A stretch of DNA of 40,584 nt, taken from NCBI GenBank assembly GCA_030693565.1, contig JAUYAJ010000531.1, positions 1-40,584 of the forward strand. The letters run 5' to 3'. Shown one piece after another: positions 8,519-17,435 of the stretch. The first letter of the stretch is position 1. Each line of letters starts with the position of its first letter. The position numbers were made by a program, and so were the translations under genes. This stretch comes from Rubrivivax sp. Lineage in GTDB: Bacteria; Pseudomonadota; Gammaproteobacteria; Burkholderiales; Burkholderiaceae_C. The notes below the pieces were generated by a model. That model had not been told where the DNA came from and ran no database searches. It saw nothing but the letters and a program-made list of their open reading frames with translations.

Positions 8519-9892
8519 ATGCACCGCCCATCGATGCGCCGGATCGGCATCGCGGCCTTGGCTGCGCTGCTGCTTCTGGCCAGCTCGCTCTTTGCGCAGG
8601 ACAAGCGGCCGCTGGTCTACGTGGCGCCCATCGACGGCATCATCGACCTCGGCCTGGCGCCCTTCGTCCAGCGCGTGCTCGACGAGGCCGTGCAAGCCGG
8701 CGCGGTTGCCGTCGTGCTGGAGATCAACACCTTCGGCGGCCGCGTCGATGCCGCGGTGCAGATCCGCGACGCGCTGATCAATTCACCGATGCGCAGCATC
8801 GCCTTCGTCAACAAGCGCGCCATCTCGGCCGGCGCGCTGATCGCGCTGGCCTCGACCGACATCGTGATGGCCAGCGGCAGCACGATTGGCGCGGCCACGC
8901 CGGTCAATATCGGGCAGGGCGGCGAGAAGGCCGAGCCCGTGGGCGAGAAGACCGTCTCCTCTGTGCGCAAGGAATTCCGCGCCACCGCCGAGAGCCGCAA
9001 GCGAGCGCCGCTGCTGGCCGAAGCCATGGTCGACGCCGATGTCGAGATCGAAGGCGTCATCGAAAAAGGCAAGCTGCTGACGCTGACCACCGAAGAGGCG
9101 CTCAAACACAAGCTCGTCAGCATCAGCGCCGACAGCATCGAAGCCGCGCTCGAGCAACTCGGCCTGGGCCAGCCCGAGCTGCGCCGGGCCAGGCCCAACT
9201 GGGCCGAGAACGTGGTGCGCTTCCTGACCCACCCGGTGCTCAGCTCGCTGCTGATCACGCTGGCCATGCTGGGCATCATCCTGGAGATGCGCACGCCCGG
9301 CTTCGGCGTGCCCGGCATGATCGGCATCGCCAGCCTGGCGCTGTTCTTTGGCGGCCACTGGCTGGTGCAACTGGCGGGCTGGGAAGAGCTGCTGCTGGGC
9401 TTCATCGGCATCGTGCTGCTGGTGCTGGAGGTGCTGGTCATCCCCGGCTTCGGCGTCGCCGGCGTGCTCGGCATCGTGGCCATCGTCTCCAGCCTGGTGC
9501 TGAGCCTGGTCGGGCCCGGCTTCAGCACTGCCTTCATGCTGGCAGCCGCAGGGCGTGTCGTGCTCGCGCTGCTGGTGGCTGTGCTGGCCAGCCTGGTGCT
9601 GCTGCGCTTCGTGCCGCGCCTGCCGTTCGGCCGCCAACTGGTCTTGAGCGAAGGCCTGGCCGCAGCCGAAGGTTTTGCCTCGGCACCCGAGAGCGACCTG
9701 CAATGGCTGGGCAAGAGTGGCCGCGCGACATCGCCGCTGCGCCCGGCCGGCATCGCCGAGATCGACGGCCAGCGTGTCGACGTCGTCTCCGACGGCGACC
9801 ACATCGAGGCCGGTCAAGTCATCAAAGTTACCCGGGTGGACGGCAACCGTGTTGTCGTCCACCAATTGCCCCACAACCACAAAGAGGATTGA
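8519..9892 (+). CDS. nfeD: NfeD-family membrane-bound ClpP-class serine protease (long form)
   Basis: 457 residues from an ATG at 8519, preceded by AAAGGAG. A signal peptide (about 1-26) leads into a ClpP-fold protease domain (about 30-225): EINTFGGRVDAA forms the oxyanion region, Ser103 in AISAGALIALAS is the expected nucleophile, and Lys144 fits the general base of the Pyrococcus 1510-N Ser/Lys dyad. Four or five transmembrane helices follow (about 235-400, including ILEMRTPGFGVPGM). The end is a soluble NfeD OB-fold domain (about 415-450: GIAEIDGQRVDVVSDG, GQVIKVTRVDGNRVVV). It lies 3 bp upstream of a FloA flotillin, the classical partner, so the two probably form a membrane-microdomain protease/scaffold pair that acts on membrane proteins. 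Confidence 0.93.
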   Translation: MHRPSMRRIGIAALAALLLLASSLFAQDKRPLVYVAPIDGIIDLGLAPFVQRVLDEAVQAGAVAVVLEINTFGGRVDAAVQIRDALINSPMRSIAFVNKRAISAGALIALASTDIVMASGSTIGAATPVNIGQGGEKAEPVGEKTVSSVRKEFRATAESRKRAPLLAEAMVDADVEIEGVIEKGKLLTLTTEEALKHKLVSISADSIEAALEQLGLGQPELRRARPNWAENVVRFLTHPVLSSLLITLAMLGIILEMRTPGFGVPGMIGIASLALFFGGHWLVQLAGWEELLLGFIGIVLLVLEVLVIPGFGVAGVLGIVAIVSSLVLSLVGPGFSTAFMLAAAGRVVLALLVAVLASLVLLRFVPRLPFGRQLVLSEGLAAAEGFASAPESDLQWLGKSGRATSPLRPAGIAEIDGQRVDVVSDGDHIEAGQVIKVTRVDGNRVVVHQLPHNHKED

Positions 9893-9895
9893 GAA

Positions 9896-10870
9896 ATGAA
9901 TGAACTTGTTGCTCTGATTGGCGGCCTGGGCCTGCTGCTGCCGATGCTCGCGGGCCTGGCGCTGCTGCTGTACCTGGTGCCGATTCCGCTGTGGATCGCG
10001 GCCTGGGCTTCGGGCGCCTATGTCGGCTTGATGACCCTGATCGGCATGCGGCTGCGCCGCGTGCCGCCGACCACCGTGGTCACGGCGCGCATCAGCGCCG
10101 TCAAGGCCGGCCTCGAGATCTCGATCAACGACCTCGAGGCCCACTTCCTGGCCGGCGGCAACGTCGTGCGCGTGGTCAACGCGATGATCTCGGCCGACAA
10201 GGCCAACATCCCGCTGCCCTTCAAGCGCGCCGCGGCGATCGACCTGGCCGGGCGCAACGTGCTCGAAGCGGTGCAGATGTCGGTGCTGCCCAAGGTCATC
10301 GAGACGCCCAAGATCGCCGCTGTGGCCAAAGACGGCATCCAGCTCATCGCCGTGTGCCGCGTCACCGTGCGCACCAACATCGACCGCCTGGTCGGCGGCG
10401 CCGGTGAAGAGACGATCATCGCGCGCGTCGGCGAAGGCATGGTCAGCACCATCGGCTCGGCCGTCAGCCACAAGCATGTGCTGGAGAACCCCGACCACAT
10501 CTCCAAGCATGTGCTGAGCAAGGGGCTGGATTCGGGCACCGCCTACGAGATCCTGTCGATCGACATCGCCGATGTCGACGTCGGCCAGAACATCGGCGCC
10601 AAGCTGCAGATCGACCAGGCCAACGCCGACAAGCAGATCGCCCAGGCCAAGGCCGAAGAGCGCCGGGCGATGGCGGTGGCGCTGGAGCAGGAGATGCGCG
10701 CCCGCGTCGTCGAGGCCGAGGCCGAAGTGCCGCGCGCCATGGCCGAGGCCTTCCGCCAGGGCAACATGGGCATCATGGATTACTACCGCATGAAGAACCT
10801 GCAGGCCGACACCTCGATGCGCGACGAGATCGCCGGCACCGACGACAAGGGCGGCGGCTCGACGACCTGA
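9896..10870 (+). CDS. floA: Flotillin-like protein FloA (YqfA family)
   Basis: 324 residues from an ATG at 9896, only 3 bases after the nfeD stop; its GAGG ribosome-binding sequence lies within the end of nfeD. Two N-terminal hydrophobic segments (about 4-28 and 31-50) anchor it in the membrane. They are followed by the SPFH/PHB-like core containing VVRVVNAMISADKANI and VLPKVIETPKIAAVAKDG. The C-terminal coiled-coil has the usual alternating Ala/Glu pattern (QIAQAKAEERRAMAVALEQE), then the family end GNMGIMDYYRMKNLQADT. FloA proteins scaffold lipid-raft-like microdomains and are typically encoded with NfeD. Length and motifs match the family. Confidence 0.95.
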   Translation: MNELVALIGGLGLLLPMLAGLALLLYLVPIPLWIAAWASGAYVGLMTLIGMRLRRVPPTTVVTARISAVKAGLEISINDLEAHFLAGGNVVRVVNAMISADKANIPLPFKRAAAIDLAGRNVLEAVQMSVLPKVIETPKIAAVAKDGIQLIAVCRVTVRTNIDRLVGGAGEETIIARVGEGMVSTIGSAVSHKHVLENPDHISKHVLSKGLDSGTAYEILSIDIADVDVGQNIGAKLQIDQANADKQIAQAKAEERRAMAVALEQEMRARVVEAEAEVPRAMAEAFRQGNMGIMDYYRMKNLQADTSMRDEIAGTDDKGGGSTT

Positions 10871-10881
10871 GGGCGACCATC

Positions 10882-11247
10882 ATGAAAGGCATTTCCAGCG
10901 AACTGCTGTTGCTGCTGCTCTTTGGCGCCTTCATGGTGTTCAACATCGTGATGCAGCGCGCCGCCAGGAAGCGCCAGGCGCAAGAGGCGCCGCCCGAGTT
11001 GCTGGCGCCAGACGAGTTCGACGCTCAGCCGCCAGCCGACGAATTGCTGGCTCAGTTGGCGGCCAGTGCCGGCCCGGCCCGTGCGCCCCGTGCCGCGCCC
11101 GTCGTGCCAGTGGCGCCGGTGACAAGGGCGCGGCGCCGTTTTTCCAGGCAGGCGCTGTTTGGCAGCCGGCGCGCGGCGCAGGACGCCTTCGTCGTGGCGA
11201 CGATCCTGGGGCGTTGCCGCGCCGACCAGCCGCACGAACCGCTCTGA
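10882..11247 (+). CDS. Small single-pass membrane protein, third gene of the nfeD-floA operon
   Basis: 121 residues from an ATG at 10882, 11 bases after the floA stop, with a GAGGG sequence overlapping that stop. One hydrophobic helix (about 5-25, SSELLLLLLFGAFMVFNIVM) is followed by an RKRQ stop-transfer signal and a proline/alanine-rich low-complexity stretch (about 35-80). The end is basic (RARRRFSRQALFGSRRAAQDAFVVATIL). I do not recognise a catalytic domain. Orientation by positive-inside predicts a cytoplasmic tail that could contact FloA or NfeD. Function is unknown. Confidence 0.75.
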   Translation: MKGISSELLLLLLFGAFMVFNIVMQRAARKRQAQEAPPELLAPDEFDAQPPADELLAQLAASAGPARAPRAAPVVPVAPVTRARRRFSRQALFGSRRAAQDAFVVATILGRCRADQPHEPL

Positions 11248-11289
11248 GCCAGGCGCCAGGCCGTCAGCACCCGGCGGCGAGAATGCACG

Positions 11290-12432
11290 ATGGCCGACAC
11301 CGATCCGCAAATCCACTGGACCGACGACGACGGCCGGCCCCAGCAAGCGCGCTGGCGCTCGCTGGCCGGCCATCCGGCGCCTGCGCACGTGGTGCTGGTC
11401 GACGAGCGCACGCGTGCCGACGTTGCCTACCGCCTGGCCTGCGAAGGCAGCGCGCTGCTGTGGCGCGGCGACTACCGCGGCGCCCGCCAGCTGCTGCTGG
11501 CGCTGACGCGGCGCATCGAGCGGCCCGCGCCGCGCAGCGCCAAGCCGGCGCAGTCGCTCACCGAAGCCTTCCACCTGCACCGCCAGCGCCAGGCCCAGCG
11601 CGCGCGCATCCTGGGCCAGCTGCTGCTGCCTTTCGACGCCGACCATGGGGTGGCACTGCCCAGCGCGCCCGACCTGCGCGCCGCCGGCCGCCAGGCGCGT
11701 GGCGAAGTCACCGAGCATTACGTCGCCACGCTGCGTGAGCTGCTGGGGCTGATCGGCGCCCACGAGTGGCGCAAGAAGGGCGTGGTCATTGCGGCGCTGG
11801 GCGCGGCGATCCACCCCCACCATGGCGTGTTCTCGCCGGTGCGCGGCGAATATGTCGGCCTGGTGGCGCAGGCGCCGCTGCCGGCGGCGGCGGCCAGCGC
11901 CGGGGCCTTCGACATCGGCACCGGCACCGGCGTGCTGGCGGCGCTGCTGGCGCGCCGCGGCCTGCGCGTCACCGCCACCGATTTGTCACCGGCGGCGCTG
12001 GCCTGCGCCGGCGACAACCTGCAGCGGCTCGGACTGGCGGGCGCCGTCAGTCTGCAAGCGGCCGACCTGTTTCCCGCCGGCCGCGCCGGTCTGGTGGTCT
12101 GCAACCCGCCTTGGCTGCCGGCGCAGCCCAGCTCGCCGCTGGAGGCGGCGGTCTACGACCCCGGCAGCCGCATGCTGCGCGGCTACCTCGCAGGCTTGGC
12201 CGACCATCTGGCGCCGGGCGGCGAAGGCTGGCTGATCCTGTCGGACCTGGCAGAGCGCCTGGGTTTGCGCAGCCGCGCTGAGCTGCAGGGCTGGATCGCC
12301 AGCGCCGGCCTGCAGGTGCTGGGCCGCATCGACACCCGGCCGCAGCACCGCCGCGCCGCCGATCGCGACGACCCCTTGTTTGAAGCCCGCGCAGCGGAAG
12401 TCACTTCACTGTGGCGGCTGGGGCTGGCCTGA
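11290..12432 (+). CDS. Class I SAM-dependent methyltransferase (HemK/RsmC-like)
   Basis: 380 residues from an ATG at 11290. The N-terminal half (1-200) is helical and family-specific. The C-terminal half is a Rossmann methyltransferase domain: motif I FDIGTGTGVLAALLARRG (from about residue 207), the acidic loop TATDLSPAAL (about 228-236), and motif IV VVCNPPWLPA (Asn272), the NPPY/W signature of enzymes that methylate amide or exocyclic amino groups (PrmC/HemK, RsmC, N6-adenine). The substrate may be protein glutamine, rRNA or a small molecule and cannot be fixed from motifs. It lies 42 bp after the nfeD-floA-membrane protein unit on the same strand and may be co-transcribed. Confidence 0.82.
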   Translation: MADTDPQIHWTDDDGRPQQARWRSLAGHPAPAHVVLVDERTRADVAYRLACEGSALLWRGDYRGARQLLLALTRRIERPAPRSAKPAQSLTEAFHLHRQRQAQRARILGQLLLPFDADHGVALPSAPDLRAAGRQARGEVTEHYVATLRELLGLIGAHEWRKKGVVIAALGAAIHPHHGVFSPVRGEYVGLVAQAPLPAAAASAGAFDIGTGTGVLAALLARRGLRVTATDLSPAALACAGDNLQRLGLAGAVSLQAADLFPAGRAGLVVCNPPWLPAQPSSPLEAAVYDPGSRMLRGYLAGLADHLAPGGEGWLILSDLAERLGLRSRAELQGWIASAGLQVLGRIDTRPQHRRAADRDDPLFEARAAEVTSLWRLGLA

Positions 12433-12565
12433 GCGACGCGCGGCCGCTGCCAGCGGATCGGCAAACCCTGCAACGCTGACCCCATCTCCCCGCGCCCGGC
12501 CATGCTGGCGTCGATGCGGGGCGATACTGATACTGTCTGCCATTGGATCCACAGGAGACAAGGGC

Positions 12566-13945
12566 ATGAGCATCGAAGCTTTCGACGCCATCATCGTCGG
12601 CGCCGGCCAGGCCGGGCCGGCGATTGCGGCGCGTTGCAGCCAGGAAGGCTTGCGCACCGCCGTCATCGAGCGCGGGCATTTCGGCGGCACCTGCGTCAAC
12701 GTCGGCTGCGTGCCCACCAAGACCCTGGTGGCGAGCGCGCGCGCCATGCACCAGGCCCGGCGCGGCGACGAGTTTGGCTTCTCCACCGGCGGCCTGCAGG
12801 TGGACATGGCGCGCGTCAAGGTGCGCAAGGACGCGATCGTGCTGCAGTCGCGCACAGGGGTCGAGGCCTGGATGCGCGGGCTCAAGCACACCGAGGTGAT
12901 CGTCGGCGCAGCAAGCTTCGTGGCACCCGCCACCCTCGAAGTCGCGGGCCGGCGCCTGAGCGCGCCGCGCATCTTTCTCAACCTGGGCGCCCGCGCGGCA
13001 ACGCCGCCGCTGCCGGGCCTGGACAGCGTGAAGACGCTGGACAACGAAACCATCATGCAGCTGGAGCGTGTGCCCGAGCACCTGGTGATCGTCGGCGGCA
13101 GCTACATCGGGCTGGAGTTTGCGCAGATGATGCGGCGCTTCGGCGCCGCGGTGACGGTGGTCGAACGCGCAAAGCAGCTGTTGCCGCGCGAGGACGAGGA
13201 CGTGTCGGACGGCATCCGCGCCATCCTCGAAGCCGAAGGCGTGCGCTTCGAGATGGGATCGGAATGCCTCTCGCTGGCGCCCCAGGGCCAAGGCATTGCC
13301 GTCGGCGCGGCCTGCGGCGACAAGCAGCCGCGCATCGTCGGCAGCCACGTGCTGCTGGCGGTGGGCCGGCGCCCCAACACCGATGGGCTGGCGCTGGACA
13401 AGGCCGGCATCCTGACCGACGAGCGCGGCTACATCGTCGTCGACGAACAGTGCCGCAGCAGCGCCGACGGCGTCTGGGCGGTGGGTGACTGCAACGGGCG
13501 CGGCGCCTTCACGCACACGGCGTGGAACGACCACGAGATCGTCGTCGCCAACCTGTTCGACCACGACGCGCGGCGCATCGCCGACCGCATCCCCTGCTAC
13601 GCGCTGTTCATCGACCCGGCGCTGGGCCGCGTCGGCTTGACCGACACCGAGGCACGGGCCAGCGGCCGCAAGCTTCTGCACGCCAAGATGCCGATGCAGC
13701 GTGTCGGCCGGGCGCGCGAAGCCGGCGAGACCCTGGGCTTCATGAAGGTGCTGGTCGACGCCGACAGCCAGCTGATCCTGGGCGCGGCCGTCCTCGGCCT
13801 GAACGGCGACGAGGTCGTGCACACGCTGCTTGGCCAGATGGCTGCCGGGCAGCCCTGCAGCGTCATCGCGCGCGCCATGCACATCCACCCGACGGTGAGC
13901 GAGTTGCTGCCGACCTTGCTGCAGCAGTTGAAGCCCTTCGAATAA
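12566..13945 (+). CDS. FAD-dependent pyridine nucleotide-disulfide oxidoreductase (mercuric reductase/Lpd-like)
   Basis: 459 residues from an ATG at 12566, with AGGAG about 9 bases upstream. It has the FAD fingerprint AIIVGAGQAG (about 9-17), the redox-active disulfide GGTCVNVGCVPTK (Cys43 and Cys48), the NAD(P)H fingerprint IVGGSYIGLEFAQMM (near 170-185), the second FAD motif VWAVGDCN, and the dimerisation domain ending AMHIHPTVSELLPTLL, which keeps the His-Pro-Thr-x-x-E active-site base of the interface. It lacks the N-terminal metal-binding domain and C-terminal Cys pair of true mercuric reductases, so mercury reduction is not indicated. It probably reduces a small disulfide or quinone; the substrate is unknown. 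It converges with a GST gene 29 bp away. Confidence 0.88.
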   Translation: MSIEAFDAIIVGAGQAGPAIAARCSQEGLRTAVIERGHFGGTCVNVGCVPTKTLVASARAMHQARRGDEFGFSTGGLQVDMARVKVRKDAIVLQSRTGVEAWMRGLKHTEVIVGAASFVAPATLEVAGRRLSAPRIFLNLGARAATPPLPGLDSVKTLDNETIMQLERVPEHLVIVGGSYIGLEFAQMMRRFGAAVTVVERAKQLLPREDEDVSDGIRAILEAEGVRFEMGSECLSLAPQGQGIAVGAACGDKQPRIVGSHVLLAVGRRPNTDGLALDKAGILTDERGYIVVDEQCRSSADGVWAVGDCNGRGAFTHTAWNDHEIVVANLFDHDARRIADRIPCYALFIDPALGRVGLTDTEARASGRKLLHAKMPMQRVGRAREAGETLGFMKVLVDADSQLILGAAVLGLNGDEVVHTLLGQMAAGQPCSVIARAMHIHPTVSELLPTLLQQLKPFE

Positions 13946-13974
13946 TCGCGTGCAGCGACCGGGCTCCGGACCGG

Positions 13975-14595
13975 CTATTCGGCCATCGAATACGGACCGC
14001 CGCGCTCGAGCGCGCGCCGGTAGGCCGGCCGCTGCTGAAAGCGGCGCACCCAGGCGTCCAGGTTCGGATGGTCTTTGCGCAGGCCGCGCGCGGCTTCGCC
14101 GACAAAACTCATCTGCACGTCGGCGCCGCTGAACGTTTCGCCCAGCAGCCACTCGCGCCCCTGCAAGCTGCGATCGACAAAACCCAGGTGGTTGGCCAGT
14201 TCGCTGTCGATGCGAGGTTTGAGCGGCGCGCCGGCCTCGCCCAGCCTGCCCACGTAGAGCTTGAGCAGCAGCGGCAGCATGGCCGAGCCCTCGGCGTAAT
14301 GCAGCCATTGCTGGTACTGCTCGAACGCGGGCGCATCCTCGGCCGGGCGCAACGCCGCGCCACCGTGGCGGCGGATGAGGTAGTCGACGATGGCGCCCGA
14401 TTCGATCAGCGTCAGGCCGTCCACTTCGAGCACCGGCGACTTGCCCAGCGGGTGCACGGCCTTGAGCTCGGGCGGCGCCAGGCGCGTCGTGGCGTCGCGC
14501 GCGTAGTGGCGGATCTCGTAGGGCTGGCCGAGTTCCTCCAGCAGCCACAGCACACGCTGCGAGCGCGATTCATTGAGGTGGTGGACGACGATCAT
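13975..14595 (-). CDS. Glutathione S-transferase
   Basis: 206 residues from an ATG at 14595. The N-terminal thioredoxin-fold domain (1-80) contains SRSQRVLWLLEELGQPYE and the cis-Pro/glutathione-binding stretch GKSPVLEVDGLTLIESGAIVDYL, with the conserved Glu-Ser. The helical C-terminal domain (about 90-206) includes LGETFSGADVQMSF, the N-capping-box region of the fold. A serine near residue 10 (NESRSQR) is the likely catalytic residue in place of the Tyr of alpha/mu/pi enzymes. It faces the disulfide reductase convergently, and the ABC transporter operon begins divergently about 120 bp upstream. Cytoplasmic detoxification or thiol chemistry is likely; substrate unknown. Confidence 0.9.
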   Translation of the reverse strand: MIVVHHLNESRSQRVLWLLEELGQPYEIRHYARDATTRLAPPELKAVHPLGKSPVLEVDGLTLIESGAIVDYLIRRHGGAALRPAEDAPAFEQYQQWLHYAEGSAMLPLLLKLYVGRLGEAGAPLKPRIDSELANHLGFVDRSLQGREWLLGETFSGADVQMSFVGEAARGLRKDHPNLDAWVRRFQQRPAYRRALERGGPYSMAE

Positions 14596-14716
14596 GGGCA
14601 AGGCCTCGGCGAGTGGCAGTGCGCGATTATCGGCGGCGCCGGCGATCGCGTCCGTGCGTCGCCAGCCAGCACCGGCTGGCTTATGCTGGCCGCCCGACCC
14701 CCGCCCTACCCTGCCC

Positions 14717-15772
14717 ATGACCCGGATCACCGTTGACAACATCAGCAAGCGCTTTGACAAGCAAGCCGTCTTGCAAGAGCTCAGCCTGGTGATCGAGGAC
14801 GGCAGCCTGTTCACCTTGCTCGGCCCCAGCGGCTGCGGCAAGACCACGCTGCTGCGCTGCATCGCCGGCTTTCACCAGCCCGACAGCGGGCGCTTGCTGT
14901 TCAACGACGAAGAGATCACCGGCGTGCCGGCCTACGAGCGAAACATCGGCATGGTGTTTCAGGACTACGCGCTGTTCCCCGACAAGTCCGTCTACGACAA
15001 CGTCGCCTACGGTCTGCGCGCGCGCAAGCTGGCGCGCGAAGCGGTTGACACGCGCACGCTCGAAGCGCTCGAGCAAGTCGGCCTGAAGGCCTTGCAGGCG
15101 CGGCTGCCGGCCCAGCTCAGTGGCGGCCAGCGCCAGCGTGTGGCATTGGCGCGCGCGCTGGTGATCAAGCCGCGTGTGCTGCTGATGGACGAGCCGCTGT
15201 CCAACCTCGACGCCAAGCTGCGCCTGAGCATGCGCGACCTGATCCTCGATCTGCAGCGCGCCACCCGCATCACCACCGTCTTCGTGACCCACGACCAGGA
15301 AGAAGCGCTGGCGCTGTCGGACCAGATCGCCGTCATGCAAAGCGGCCGCGTCGCCCAGCTGGGCACGCCGCAGTCGCTGTATGCGACGCCGCGCTCGGCC
15401 TATGTGGCCGACTTCATCGGCTCGGCCAATCTGCTGCCGGTGACGGTGAGCGCAGCCGGCCGCGTCGGGTTGGCCGACACCGTCTTGGCCGTTGACACCG
15501 GCGCGTTCGAAGCTGGCAGCTCGGGCCAGCTCGTGCTGCGGCCGGAAGCCTTGCAGCTGCTGGCCGCGGGCACCGCGGTGGTTGCCGCTGGGTCCAACCA
15601 GATCGCCGCCCGCATCACGCGCCGCCTGTACCTGGGCGCGAAGACGACGTTCCGGATTCAGGTCGCCGGCGGGCATGAGTTGCGCGTCGAGGACAGCGGC
15701 ATCGCGACTTTCCAGGTCGGCGACGAAGTGTTGCTGCGCGTGCCGGCGGGCAGCCTGGTCGTGGCCTCATGA
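14717..15772 (+). CDS. ABC transporter ATP-binding protein (Fe3+/spermidine/phosphonate type)
   Basis: 351 residues from an ATG at 14717. The nucleotide-binding domain (1-240) has Walker A LLGPSGCGKTTLL, the Q-loop GMVFQDYALFP, the signature LSGGQRQRVALARAL, Walker B VLLMDEPLSNLD and the switch His in VFVTHDQEEAL. A TOBE-type regulatory domain follows (about 240-351). Length and layout match FbpC/PotA/UgpC-type subunits. There is no Shine-Dalgarno sequence before the start. A TATGCT hexamer at 14682-14687 could be a -10 element giving a very short leader. It is the first gene of a tight operon: its stop overlaps the permease start by 4 bp (ATGA). Confidence 0.92.
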   Translation: MTRITVDNISKRFDKQAVLQELSLVIEDGSLFTLLGPSGCGKTTLLRCIAGFHQPDSGRLLFNDEEITGVPAYERNIGMVFQDYALFPDKSVYDNVAYGLRARKLAREAVDTRTLEALEQVGLKALQARLPAQLSGGQRQRVALARALVIKPRVLLMDEPLSNLDAKLRLSMRDLILDLQRATRITTVFVTHDQEEALALSDQIAVMQSGRVAQLGTPQSLYATPRSAYVADFIGSANLLPVTVSAAGRVGLADTVLAVDTGAFEAGSSGQLVLRPEALQLLAAGTAVVAAGSNQIAARITRRLYLGAKTTFRIQVAGGHELRVEDSGIATFQVGDEVLLRVPAGSLVVAS

Positions 15773-17424
15773 AGGGCTTTGGCTTCTGGCCCTGGGGGCT
15801 GCTGTCGCTGCTGTGCCTGGCGGTGCTGGCGGTGTTCGTCGTCTACCCGATCGGCGTGCTCACGCTCAACAGCCTGCGTGGCCCGGGTGGCGGGTTCTCG
15901 CTCGCCGGTTTCGCTGCTGTGCTGAGCGGCGGCGACTACCTGAAGGCCATCGGCAACACCGTGCTGCTGAGCGCGGTGGTCACACTGTGCGCCGCCGGCC
16001 TGGGCGTGCCGCTGGCCTATGTGGTGGCGCGCTACGACTTCCCTTTGAAGTCGGTGCTGGCGGTGCTGCCCATCGCCACCATCATCATCCCCGAGGTCAT
16101 CGTCGGCCAATCCTGGTTGATGGTGCTGGGCAACAACGGCGTGGTGAGCAATTTCCTGCGCGACCTGGGTGTGCCCGTGCCCAGCTTCTACGGCTGGACC
16201 GGGTTGGTCATTTCGATGACCTTGATCTACTACACCTACATCTACCTCGGCGTGCTGGCGGCTTTGCGCGGCTTCGACGGTCATCTGGAAGAAGCCAGCC
16301 TGAGCCTGGGCGCCAGCCCGGCGGCGACGCGCTGGCGCGTGCTGCTGCCGACCATGCTGCCGGCGACCCTGGTCAACGCGCTGGTGGTCTTCACGCTGGT
16401 GGTCGGCAACTTCGCGCTGGCGTCGATGCTGGGCGGCCCGGTGAGCTTGCTGTCGGTGATGACTTACAGCATGTTCGTCAGCGAGATGGGCAGCGACCCG
16501 GTGCTGCAAAGCAGCTTGTCGGTGATCTCGATCGGCCTGGTCGGCGCCGCATTGGTGTTGCAGAAATGGGGCGTGGAGCGGCGTCTGGTGCACATGACGC
16601 CGGGCCGCGCACCGGCGCCGCGGGCTTTGAGCTCGTGGCGCGGGCCGGCCTTCACGGCGGCGGTCGGCGTCATCGTCAGCCTGTCGCTGATGCCGCTGGT
16701 GGCGGTGTTCGTCGGCGCTTTCACCGAGGCCCGCGGCCCGGTGATGCACTGGGGCAGCTGGTCGCTGCGCAGCATGGAGCGTGCGCTCTCACTGGCCCCT
16801 GAGCCCATCCTCAATTCACTGCTGTTCGCGTCGACCGCCACCGTGCTGGGCACGCTGCTAGCGGTGCTGGTCAGCTACCTGGTGGTCAAGCGCAAGTCGC
16901 CGCTGTCGCCGCTGCTCGACTACGCGGTGGTGGTGCCGCTGACGATCTCCGGCACGGTGCTGGGCATCGCGCTGGTGCAGACTTTCAACAGCGGCCCGCT
17001 GGTGCTGACCGGCACCGCGTTCATCATGGTGCTGGTCTATGTCGTGCGGCGCCTGCCCTTTGGTGTGCGCAACGCCTCGTCGATGCTGTTCAACATTCCG
17101 GTGTCGATCGAGGAAGCCTCGGTCAGCCTGGGCGTGACGCCGCTGAAGACCTTTCTCAAGGTGGTGCTCCCAGTGATGAAGGGCTCGATCTTCTCGGCCG
17201 CGATCCTGATGTGGGCCACATCCATCTCCGAGCTGTCGGCGTCGATCGTCGTCTACACCGGCGGCCTGGAGACGATGCCGATCGCCATCTTCCGCCAGGT
17301 CGACACCGGTCGCCTGGGCCTGGCTTCGGCCTACGGCGCCGTGCTGGTGACCCTGATCCTGGTGCCTGTAAGCTTGGCGCCACGACTTCTGGGCATCAAC
17401 CTGTTTTCGACCAAATCCAACTGA
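15769..17424 (+). CDS. ABC transporter permease, two fused transmembrane domains (FbpB-like)
   Basis: 551 residues starting within the ATPase stop (ATGA overlap). The protein is two homologous permease halves in one chain, about twelve hydrophobic helices in all. Each half carries an EAA coupling motif: EEASLSLGASPAATRWRVLLP in the first half (near 175-195) and EEASVSLGVTPLKTFLKVVLP in the second (near 445-465). Fused double permeases of this size are typical of ferric-iron (FbpB/SfuB) and 2-aminoethylphosphonate importers. It forms the inner-membrane channel for the flanking ATPase and binding protein. Confidence 0.92.
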   Translation: MKGFGFWPWGLLSLLCLAVLAVFVVYPIGVLTLNSLRGPGGGFSLAGFAAVLSGGDYLKAIGNTVLLSAVVTLCAAGLGVPLAYVVARYDFPLKSVLAVLPIATIIIPEVIVGQSWLMVLGNNGVVSNFLRDLGVPVPSFYGWTGLVISMTLIYYTYIYLGVLAALRGFDGHLEEASLSLGASPAATRWRVLLPTMLPATLVNALVVFTLVVGNFALASMLGGPVSLLSVMTYSMFVSEMGSDPVLQSSLSVISIGLVGAALVLQKWGVERRLVHMTPGRAPAPRALSSWRGPAFTAAVGVIVSLSLMPLVAVFVGAFTEARGPVMHWGSWSLRSMERALSLAPEPILNSLLFASTATVLGTLLAVLVSYLVVKRKSPLSPLLDYAVVVPLTISGTVLGIALVQTFNSGPLVLTGTAFIMVLVYVVRRLPFGVRNASSMLFNIPVSIEEASVSLGVTPLKTFLKVVLPVMKGSIFSAAILMWATSISELSASIVVYTGGLETMPIAIFRQVDTGRLGLASAYGAVLVTLILVPVSLAPRLLGINLFSTKSN

Positions 17425-17435
17425 AGGGCTGTTCC

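Noticed and set aside
8783..10510. 575-codon minus-strand frame opposite nfeD and floA
   Set aside because: Antisense shadow with H/Q/D-rich composition and no domain.
12401..14548. 715-codon minus-strand frame across the disulfide reductase and GST
   Set aside because: It is antisense to one well-supported gene and in a wrong frame through another; no motif.
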